Assembly: GCF_000004195.4 (NCBI RefSeq)
Contig: NC_030681.2
Coordinates: 20,600,482 to 20,664,481, forward strand
Reading direction: 5' to 3'
Length of the DNA stretch: 64,000 bases
Origin: Xenopus tropicalis
Taxonomy: Eukaryota; Chordata; Amphibia; Anura; Pipidae
The notes under the pieces were generated by a model. It was not told the DNA's origin. It searched no databases and saw only the letters and a list, made by a program, of their open reading frames with translations. Positions 26,401 through 38,400 of the stretch are shown here, in pieces (within the stretch, counting starts at the first letter, position 1; every line of letters starts with the position of its first letter). Both the position numbers and the translations under genes were made by a program.

Positions 26401-29400
26401 AACTAAGGGCTAGGTGTAACTAAGGGCTAGGTGTAAGTAAGGGATAGGTGTAACTACGGGCTAGGTGTAACTAAGGGCTATGTGTAACTAAGGCCATGGT
26501 GCAGTTCTGACACACAAGCTGGTGGTGGTTACAGAGGAGGCCCATGTACCACCCACCTCCACCCCTTTTATATGCAGTAATGCTGACGGGATGGGTCCCT
26601 TGCTAGGAACTCAATGAGTTGCTCCTTTACGTCCCTTTTGACTCGCTATTTACCTACCTATGTGATCTTTAATTCCATTAATATTGGAGTCATAGACAAA
26701 GAAACGGTCGCTGAAGCCATTTATCAGGTATCCATCTGCATCATATACACATCGGCGCCCAGCGAGATACTGATTGGGCAGGGTGGACTGAAAGGTTGTT
26801 CCATTGCACTGCTGACCCCTTAGGCTCTTTATTAGATCTGCACTGGAGGAAGGAACAGTCTCTGAGATAAACGTTCTGTCTTTGGCAGCCTGAGATTTGA
26901 GGCATGGACATGGCGGCAGAGCAACACTCCATGTGAAATGGTCTGGTTCTGTAGAATACCAGCTCCAGCATTTGCTCTGGAAGTTGGTTCTGTTCATACT
27001 GACTGGGGTATCCAAACGGAAAGCCCAAAACCCAGTTACATTTGTATTCCCTTTTACTGTATGGGGCCTGTATCTTCCCTCGGCTCCATATGTATTGTAC
27101 TTCTGCGTCTGGGGATCATTGTAGAACACGCCTGCCCCATTGGTGTAGCCAATCAGAGCTCTGTGATGGACCCTCTGCCCGGGGCCCCACTGCATCTTCT
27201 CATACTTCATTAATGCAAAGGAGAGATTCCCATCAGTCGTTAGAATACACTGGAATGTGTTAGTCTGTCGGGAGGGAACATACGATCAAATCAGCGCAAT
27301 CCAAATAATGTGCAAAACTGCTGAAAAATCCACAAAACAATGAAAATCTGGGTATCCAAGAGATGCCAGCTTACAGTATTGAACTCATAGCATATTACTA
27401 ATATATTACACAATTACCCTCCATGGGCTACTATTTTACCAAATTTGCTTTTTATTTGAGAACATTCTGCTGTTTTTAGATTAGAAACATTCATAAATCT
27501 GTATGTGTCGAATGTATCTATAAATACCAGGTGGAGCGAAGGGAAATAAATGGCCGCTTTACCTCATTTTCCAAGATTCTCTGGAAGGATACGGGTAAGA
27601 TGCCGTCCCACGTTATTTTTAGGATCCATCTTGGTGAGAAGACGGTATTAAGGCTTTTGAAGTATTTATTGACATCATCAAAAGTTCTGTTAAAAATGAT
27701 TTGGGAGTAGAAATCCTTCTCATTGGAGGCTGAATAGGTCTGAAAAAATTGAAAAAATGAGCTAAAGGAAAGAGATTAACCTAGTTTACCGGAACAGTTT
27801 ATTAGAATATGATGGGTGTTTAAATTTGAAGTATGCCCACTTGTGCCCTGCTCTGCCTCTGTCGGGCAGTGCTTTATTCATAAGGGGTAGTTGGGGGTGG
27901 GGAGCAGGGTCGAAGTGGGGGGTGCAGGTCCCAATGGTGCTGCCACCCCAGGGGCCCCCGCCAGCCTCGTTCCCTGAGCCTCCCTTGCCCCCCGCAGCAG
28001 CCTCTGCTGAGCCACCCTATTCCCCCACAGGGTCCCCCACCCAAAGTCCTCCCATGAGCGTGCAAAAGTTTAGGAGGATCGGTCGGCCACAGAAGCGCTG
28101 ACAAGGGTTGGGTCTGGGCCACCAGGGCCCATCAGGTTTTTTCCCGGAGTCCCGGCCACCCAGTCCGACCCTGGTGGGGAGGCACATAGACCTACCCCTG
28201 TCCTGACCTTTCCTTGTCTCCTAATTTGTAAGTCATTCAGAAGAGCAGCAGGGGCAAAGCCCTATGGAGCCCTGTTCTTACTCTCTGCTCTATTGCAGTT
28301 GGTCTATGCTGTGCACACCCTCACTGCACAACACAAATGCTCTGAGAATGAGCACTAAGAGTATAATTTTGCCTCATTTTGCACCCCTTGGTGCTTTTGC
28401 ACTTGCAGCAGGGGCATAAGTAAATGAGCCCTCTTGTACCCTTTGGAAAAGGCTTTTTAAATCTTAAGTTTATTGGATGCCCCCATCATATATTTATACA
28501 TAGTTTATACCTCCCCCCCTTACAGTTTATGGGAGTGCAGGAGAAAGTAGGACACATTAATGCCCACAAACCTGATAATAAAGTGACCCATTTCCCAGCG
28601 TCAGGTCGGCGTCGTCCCAGAACACAGCCAGCATGGCTTCGATTTCATCTCCTTTAAAGCCCTTATCAAAGGGGTTTGGGAACAAGTATTTCTCATTGAC
28701 TTTCAATGGCGGGAAATGAACAAGTCCATTATCTGAAAACTGCAGCACAGAGAAAGCAAAGATAAATGTGAGACTTTCAGTAAATCCATACGGAAGGAAA
28801 AGCCGATATTCGCATAAGAAAAAATGGGAAAATGATCAATATCATTGCTTTCTCTTACAACCAATATGAGAAAAGGCCCCTTGGCCTATCTGGGCTTCTA
28901 GATTGTGTACAAAGGAAACTTTTAGCATTAATAGATTATAGTAAAAAACTTCAAAGCGGGGGGTCTGTGGCCCTTAGTCATTTCTATAGTCAAGTTCCAG
29001 AATTCCCTGAATACTTTCTGATGTTTTCACTCGAGGAACTTTGCTGATGAAAGCAGAAACACTTGTTTAAAAATGCCGAATGAAGCTGCTACATTGGCCA
29101 AACCTCCATTCTAAGCAATTATATCTCTTCATAAAGAATATGCGAACCACTTCATTCTGTATCGGTGCACAATATCAGGAGAAGTACTGAGTATGAGTCT
29201 GGTCCCTTTTAAATAGATTGTGTCAGGTTATACAGGTTCTTCTGTTATTATGATACAATAGAAAGGCTGTTCCGTGTCTCCACTTAGAGAGAATGTGGGA
29301 GGATTGACCTGGTTACTATCTGGGACTAGGTGGACAGTTATAAATATCTTGTTTGTGCCCCATATGCTCATATTTTTTTTAAAAAATGATGTCGCCCAAC

Positions 29401-32400
29401 AGAGTTGCATAGGTAGGAAGACCCTCTACCCACTACCCCATTATTCTCTGTTCGCGAAACGGCGAAAAATTCGCGAAACGGCGAAAATGTCGTGCGACAA
29501 AAAAAATTTGTCGTCCGCGGCTATTATTTTTGTCGCACGGCTATTTTTTCTGTCGCCCGCGGCTATTATTTTGTCGCCCGCGGCTATTATTTTGTCGCAC
29601 GGCTATTCTTTTGTCGCCCGCGGCTATTATTTCGTCGTCCGCGGCTATTGTTTCATCGCGCGGCTATTGTTTCGTCGCCCGCGGCTATTGTTTCGTCGCG
29701 CGGCTATTGTTTCGTCGCGCGGCTATTGTTTCGTCGCGCGGCTATTGTTTCATCACCCGCGGCTATTGTTTTGTAGCGCGGCTATGGTTTCGTCGCCCGC
29801 GGCTATTGTTTTGTCGCGCGGCTATTGTTTCGTCGCCTGCGGCTATTATTTTGATGCCCGCGACTATTCTTTTTTGACGCCCGCGACTATTCTTTTTTGA
29901 CGCCCGCGACAATTTTTTGACGTGCAGCGAATTTTTCCGCAGCAAATTTTTTCATCCATTTCGCAAAACAATCCGCCAATGGCGAAACGTGGAAATTCGC
30001 CGCGAATCCATGTCTGGCGGGAATATTTCGCCCATCACTAATCGGCAGATCCGCCACACACAGTCAGGGCTGAAACAGCAGATAAGGAGGTAGAAACAAT
30101 AGGATTTCTACCTCCTTCTGCCGATTCAGCCCTGCCGGCAGATTTTGGTCAGGCGCCTTCTATGGCGCCCGATCAAAATTTTCTAACCTGGCCGATCGGC
30201 GAGTCGACCGATATCAGCAGCTTCCTGCGATATCGGTCGACTCGCCGACATGCCATACACGCACCGAATATCGTACGAAACGAGGTTTCGTACGATAGTA
30301 TCAGTGCGTGTATGGCCAGCTTTAGAGAAAGCCACATAAGCCCTGAGAATAGGTTGTGTTGCCAACTACAACAGTAGGGTTAATGAGCTTGATGCCAAAC
30401 ACCTATATATAAGCCTGCAGAGAAGTACAGTTCACAGTACCGTTCTCATTGGGTGCCTCTGACATTCTCATATACGTATAACGTATAAAGAGCTGTTACA
30501 CAAATGAGCCCATTTGCTAAATTCAGCAAAGTCTTTCTATTCTCACTGATAGGAGATAAGAGATTGTGAAAAAGGAAACTGCCAACAGAAAAACAGCTTT
30601 TATCTCATGTTACAATTATCAGATGTGCAAGAGTTCACTGTAACACTCCATGATAGTTAAACCGTGGCCTCTTGCTTCAAAGTTTTTTCTAAAGGGCAAC
30701 TCCACCCAAACACAACTTTAGCTTTTTGAAAAGTAAACATTATTTCAAGCAACTTTGCAATATACATCAATTTAAAAATATGCACATTTTTTATGATTTT
30801 TAATGTAATAATATGGTTTGGAACAGTTCCCTAAGCCCCGCCCCCTGTTCCCCTGCTGATCTGGCTGGCTACTTTGAGACTCAAATAAAATGTAACAGTA
30901 GTCGCCTGTCCTCAGCCTGCCTTCAGCCTGCATCCTCCCAATCCCACAATTCCCTGCACACGTAAGGTCACTAAGGAAGGGGGCATCACAGTGTAATGCA
31001 TTGTGGGTTATGTAGCTCCTGCATGCTGTCTGTAAGCTGTGGAGATTTTTACAATTTGTAACATGAATGTTCTAGTCCCTCCTCCCCTGCCAGGATTTCC
31101 AATGATGCACAAAAAGAAAAACAGTTTTTCCAAATGGATTTCAGCATATAAAAATGGCATTACAGTGATTATATTAGTATATTAGGGGTTTCTGTGCTGT
31201 GTGGGGCTCTCGGAGTTCCCCTTTAAGATGTTTATATATTTAGAAAACAAAATGAACAGTACTTACATATATATTATCATAGGTCTGACCGAGAAAGGGG
31301 AACCCTGTGGGCGGCTTGATGTATGGGGAGGTTACATCCGTGCTCATCGCTGGGATTTTTAAGTCGCCAACAGTTATTCCGTATGGATAAAGCAAGTTTT
31401 CTAGATTAAAAAAATTGTCAGACAACTATTTATTGCTTTATGCAGGTAAGTATTGTACAACACACTCATATATATACATTAGATTTATATTACATTGATA
31501 TTGTACACATATTATTCTTTTCTGTATACAGTGTGTAGATTGTAAGCTCTTTTGGGCAGGGCTCTCTTCACCTCTTGTATCGGTTATTGATTGCTTTATA
31601 TGTTACTCTGTATGTCCAATGTATGAAACCCACTTATTGTACAGCGCTGCGGAATATGTTGGCGCTTTATAAATAAATGTTAATAATAATAATAATATGT
31701 CTATATTTTTCATGGGAGGGGGTGGGAGTCCGGAGTATACTGAATGCTTGTCCTTTCATGTGACAGTGTTACCGGAGATGCCAGGAATATACTGTAGATG
31801 CCTCTCTTGGGGTCCTATGTAATGAAACCCTAAGACCAAGACTAATTTTCCTGTAAGACTGGAAGAAATTACAAAATACCGTTAGATCAGATGATATTAA
31901 TAATAATGCCATATAATTAGGTGTATGGAGCACTTGATCAGGTCGCAGGATATAAAAATCACTCATAGACCTACATAGGGGGGCCCCAATGGAGCTACTA
32001 AGCATTCGGACAACAAACAAACAGAAGCTCTGTGTGCAATTGCCTGTAGATTTAGGACATTGTCGGTGTTGGACCATCACACCAGGATGCCAGAGGCCCA
32101 GAAAAAATCCTTAGACCATGGGTCCACTCTCCAAGCTATTGTAACTCCTCTTGTCACTCAACCTTTGTATTCTCCTACTCTCTTGTCTTTGCACATTATA
32201 ATCTGATCTTCCATCTCTTTGTTCCCACAGAGAAAAAAGGGAATGATTATGAAATAGGCCAAATGGTTAGAAGCAAGAGGGCCCACTGACACTTCAGCCC
32301 ACCAGGAGTTTTCTTTATATTCTGGTTATACCTATTAATTGTCCATTTATTGGGGCTTGATCTTTATAAACATCAATCTATCAGGATGTGGTTTCTTGAT

Positions 32401-35400
32401 CAGTCATACTCTCCCTCCTTACGTCTTCCAAGTTCCCTACTGCTTGGGCTTTGTAGTTTCATACACTGACCCTTCCCAATGGCAAATGTGATTGTATGTT
32501 AATTAAAACTATCTTGTCTTTATAATTTAATAGCATCACAGCCACAGACCACACATAGTTTTTACTTAGAAACAAAAGACAGTACAATGGAAAACATCCC
32601 TTGGTTATTCTGCACACACCCTGTGTTTCCGTATGTATACATCAATATATTTATCTCTGCATATCTGCATTTATTATCTATGGGAACTATAGAAACATCA
32701 CCCAAATAAGTTGTTGTTATGGTCTTTCTACGGATGTGATGGATAAGAACTATAACAATCCCCCTGATGAAAATATGCAGAGAAGCAATGTTGTGTGCAC
32801 AGTTACCGAGACCCTTACGTTTTATTGTACTATGTATAATTAGGATATATTTTCTCATTGAAGGCATATCAAGGTAGCACTTATTATCATCACAAAAGGG
32901 ACAGCTGATTACATTATAATGAAACAAATAAATAAAAGAACAAACCCTTTGCTGCATTGGGCAGGCAGTTACTTTTTGGATCACAAATGCACGTGTAAGA
33001 CCCGGGAAGGTTCAGGCACTTAGTTCTTGGTTGGCAAGAATCAGAGGTGGAACACTCATCAATATCTTTACACGTGTATCCATCCCCCAGGAATCCAGAT
33101 CTGCACACACAGTAATAGCCGCCCAGTGTGTTGATGCACTCGGCTTGAGAATGGCAATCATTGTTTCTAATCAAACATTCATCAATATCTGTGCAGGTGT
33201 CTCCATATGATAAATACCCCTCCCTACAGAGGCATGAATACGAGCCAGGAGTGTTCAGACACTGAGCTTGCTGATGACAATATTTAGTTGGGTTTGAGCA
33301 CTCATCTATGTCAAAGCAAGTGTTGCCTTTCTGAATATAGCCCAGAGGGCACGTACATGAATATGATCCTGGCAAGTTCATGCATATCCCTGCTGAGCCA
33401 CAATAAAAGGTTTTGTTCAAACATTCATCGATATCAATGCAGCTGATATCTTGTAGGTAGTATCCTTTATCACAGAAACAATGGAAAGAGCCGGGCGTGT
33501 TCATGCACACCATGTTCTCTGAGCAGCTTGCTCCACCAAGACACTCATCAACGTCTGTGCACATTACCCCATTTCCAGAAAATCCTGACTGGCAAGAACA
33601 CAAATATGTTCCTAGAGTATTAATACAAGATGCTCTTTCATGGCAGGCAGTGCCATTGAGAAAACATTCATCGACGTCTGTACAGTTTTCACCATCAGGG
33701 ATAAATCCTTTCTTACACTGACACGTGTAGGAGCCAATGGTGTTGATGCAGTTTTGGAAGCTGCTGCAGTTGGATAAGTTCATTGCACATTCATCTAGGT
33801 CTAAGCACAGGCTTCCATTACTTCCAAAGCCCACATTGCACTGACAGATGAATGATCCCATTGTGTTGATGCACTGGGAGCCATTGTGGCATCTGTGTGT
33901 TATGTTTTCCTGTTCACATTCATTTATGTCTTCACAAAATGAACCATTTCCTGTGAACCCCTCTACACAGATACAATCATATGAGCCTGGGCTGTTGATA
34001 CAAACACTGTGGTGGTGGCACATGGAAGGGTGTAAACACTCATCTATATCAAGGCAAAGGGAACCATTTTTTTCATAGCCTTCCCAGCATTCACAATAAA
34101 AAGATCCAACTTCATTAATACACTGGGAATTCAACGGGCACACAGGAGGCTCAAAACCGCACTCATTGACATCTTCACAAGTGGTTCCATTTCCAGAGAA
34201 GCCACTTTTACATTTGCAGAGGAAAGACCCTTTTGTATTATTGCAGTTTGCATGCTCATTGCAGGGATGAGGGGGAGAGCACTCATTGATATCTGCACAG
34301 GAGCCGTTGGTCATTGTAAATCCCGAATTGCACCAGCAAGAAAAAGAACCAAAGGAGTTTTCACACCGTGAATTCTCACCACAAACACCAGAGGCAGAAC
34401 ACTCATCCACATCCTTGCAGTTGAATCCATCCCCACGGAACCCTTCTTTACAAGTGCAGCTGTAAGAACCTTGTGTATTTATACAGTCTGAGAAGTTGCC
34501 ACAAATGGTGTTGTTGTCTTGGCATTCATTAATGTCCCAGCATTCAACACCATCCCCAGTGAAACCTTTAAAGCACGAACAGTAGAACCGTCCAGGTGTG
34601 TTTGTACAGGTAGCCGACCCATGGCATCCTCCATTATGTTTCTGGCATTCATCAATGTCTATAATTTGTTACCAAAATAATAGGTCAGGAAATGATGCCA
34701 AAAAATCTCATGATAATTATCAATAAATGTCATTCATAAAGCAAATGTACATTTCTGTGGCGCTAACGAATTCCACTCCAAAGGTAGAACATTTAGTAAA
34801 TATACATAATTTCCCAAGTCACTTTCATTACTTTATTCTTGCACTGAGCCCCAATGTCAGTCTTACAGTTCAGATCAGGAATCACAGCTATAAGTGACAT
34901 AGAAAAATGGACAATCTGGTCTTCACAGACTTCCATTCTTGTCAACTGACAGCTGACGTGTTATTTAGTTTAATTAGTGTCTATAAAGTGTTTTTATTTG
35001 CCAATAGAGCAGAAGGTGTTTAGAGATTCCATATACAGTGTGACAGTATACTGTAACAGCCATAGTAAAAGCATAGATCTTCTATAGCATGATAGAAATA
35101 AAGTCATGAAATATCTAAAAACTCAACATTTACACAATACAAGGGTTTATGGGACCCCAGACACTAGAGGTGGGATCCAATGTAGAGTTAGGGAATATAG
35201 CAGTGCTTCCTATTGACCAGAATGTAAATTATGTTGGCAAGTTACCAACTGTATATGAGCTAATGGGCATGATGTCTAATGTATAGAATGACTGAGAAAT
35301 TGTCAGTGGATGAGATGGAAACCAGTATGACAAGAGCTTGTTAAAAAAGATTAAGGGAAGGAAGGTGGGTCTAATGAAGGGAAAGGGTAGAAAAGAAGGT

Positions 35401-38400
35401 TGGAGAAGGAAGGAGAGAAGAACATTGACTGGCTAATAAGAATATGTATGGCTAGAATATATAAAACAAAGGAAGTTGAAACAACCAGGAACTGACACAG
35501 ATATCCCGCTTGGTTTCAGTTTTCTTCGTTTTATAGGTTCTACCAAGTGGTAAACATCAGAATGGGACTCAGAAAGGAAGGAACCCATTGTGGTAGCTGG
35601 CAAGTTGCACGACTATGTATGAGGCAGGGTTGGGAGCAGTAGAGATATCATGAAATTGGGGGTAAGGGTGGTTCAGGAAAGGAAAGTTTTAGTATACAAT
35701 GGCATGTAGTGATAGTTTTTTTAACTATAGCTATAATAGAAATATTTATTGGAACACTGGTTTCTAAAACTCTCCACAAGGCTTTTACAACTAACCAGGA
35801 TTCTATTATATCCTTTTCTATAAAACAGCTGAGATAATCATATTAGTTGGTCCCTGCAAGAGCAGTCGAAGGATATGTGGTGTTAGTGTTTTCCTCCATG
35901 TAAATAAACACATCAGCTTTACATTCTCACACAGGCTTGGCACAAGTGCTGGGAACATTCTAACCAAAGGCTTCCTGCACCTCACATGTAATACTGCCCC
36001 TGGGCTCGGCTTTATGTGACAGTAACGCTTAAGATTTCTATGATTATTTACAATTACTCCATCAACCATCAACAGCCCAACAATTCTGCCTAAATTCAAA
36101 TATTCAACAATTCCCAATACTCTCAAGTCAACAAAACGAATGGGCATTACAGGTACAATTGCTACATAGGCCAGTTTCTAATCATTATTGGTCAATTCAG
36201 CATTTCCAAAATTTGCTGACTTTTCATGCAACATATTAACAGTTTTAGTCTCCCCATGGCATAATCTCATACATCCTCTGCAGCAATGTAAAAACATGAA
36301 AAAAAGAAAAAAGCTCAAGCAGTGTTGGACAGGGGTGTCCGGGGGCCCACCAGGGATGCCCCTTAATGGCCCCCCACCGCCAGTCGCAACCTCCCTTGTG
36401 CCTGATGATGATGACAACTTCACCTCCCCACATGCATATGGGCCCCCAACCTTCCTCCGTTCAGCCGCGGCAACGAGGGGTGGTGGGAGCACCCACAGAT
36501 CCAGGCAGGGATCGGGCCAGGGTCAGCGGGGCCCACAAGAGCAGAGGCCCAACAGGTTTTTTCCAGGTGTCCCACCGGCCCAGTCTGACCCTGAGCTCAA
36601 GGCAATGCACAATTCATTTAATACCAACAGACACTGGTCACCCAGAGGTTTATCTGTCAATATTTGCCACTATGTTTCCTTGTAACAGGAGGCATATGTC
36701 ATGATTATATAAATAACCTTACTCAAAGTAGGACACAAAGCACATGCAGAAGAATCTCCCATTGGGAACTTGACTTAAAGGCACTAAGTATGTTCAGGAG
36801 CAGTAACCCATAGGCAACCAATGAGATGTTTGCTTTTAAACAGGTGACCAGTAAATGCTTCTTGCTTATTGTTTGCTCTGGGTTACTGCTCCTGGGCAAA
36901 CTTAGTGTCTTTTATTACATAACCCCATATAAGTCAGTTAACTTGAAATCAAACTGGTATACAACTTACCTGTACAATTACGTCCATTGCCATGAAATCC
37001 AGTCTGGCATCTGCACTCATAGCTGCCCACGGTATTAAAACATTCAGCCAGTGGGTGGCAGTCCTGAGCTCCTGTGGCACATTCATCAATATCTGTGGTG
37101 TGAAGAAAGCTCATATTACTATGTGTAACTTGCATTCACATTTCTTATTCATGTTTCTGCACTCTGCTAACACTCTCCTTCCCCTGTAGTGGGGAAATGC
37201 ATATGCAACGGGTATATCCTAACTAGAGGCCTTCAGCTGTTGTTGCGCTACAATTCACCATCTTGGTTTACAAGCAATTGCAGATGAAAAATAGCTGGAA
37301 GCATGCAAGTTGGATACCCAGGAATGTAAAGTGGACAAAAGTGAAAAAGCTGCATTTGATAAAATATATATTAAAGTCAGTAGACATTATAAAGTTTTAT
37401 AATAAAACTCAATTTTATCTTTTTAGTAGACTCAGTTCTAAAAAATTAATCATTGATGGCTGGTTAACTCAGAAGGTTCAAAGTACAAGCGAAAGTAAAA
37501 AAAAAAAAAAAGGTCCTGGACTGGATGGTACCCATTCCAGGGTACTAAAAGAGCCCAGCTCTGCGATTGGCAAACCTCTTTGATGCCTCTTGTGTGGGGT
37601 CAGATTGGTGATTTTTTATTTGAGGTGCCACAGTTTAAATGGAGATCCCTTTCTCAGCCTGAAAACTATAGGCCTGTTAGTCTGACATGAGTGGTAGGAA
37701 ATCTCTTGGAGGGGATAATAAGGAATAAGATACTGAAATACATTATAAATCACAAGACATCGACATTTGTTAGATAGGATGATATTCACAAGTACCCAAT
37801 CAGTAAGTTAGATAGGATGAGACAGTCACAAGTACCCAATCAGTAGGCTAGATAGGATGAGATAGTCAAATATACACAATCAGTAGGGTAGATAGGATGA
37901 GATAGTCACAGGTACCCAATCAGTAGGGTAGATAGGATGAGATAGTCACATATACACAATCGGTAGGGTAGATAGGATGAGATAGTCACAAGTACCCAAT
38001 CATAAGGTTAGATGGGATGATAGTCACATATACCCAATCAGTAGGCTAGGTAGGATGAGATGTTTCTGGCCCTTTTTCCACTCACTATATCTGTTAGAAC
38101 ATGTTGGAACCATTATAAATAGTGGCTGCAGTTATGGCCCGACTGAATGCATCCGTTTCTTCATTCTTTGCTCTAGAGCCCTATAAATACCATACAGTCT
38201 AGATGATGACTACATGTCCTTTCCCTTAAAGGGGTGGATTACATTCAGGTTCACTTTCAGTATGTTATAGAAAGGACCAGATAATAAATAGGCCCCTATA
38301 AGTCAATTGAAGCCAATTTAAATACACATTTCAGCGCTTAAAATGGCCAGTGTAAAGGGTGAGCGAGACTACACTGCATAATCAAGTTGAGCTCATACCT

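Noticed and set aside
25895..26494. Interstitial telomere array
   Set aside because: The unit is 17 bp and only some variants contain GGGTTAGG; true TTAGGG tandem repeats are absent.
29274..29900. 208-codon frame on the plus strand
   Set aside because: Translation of the same repeat family in the inverted hAT copy at 29,449.
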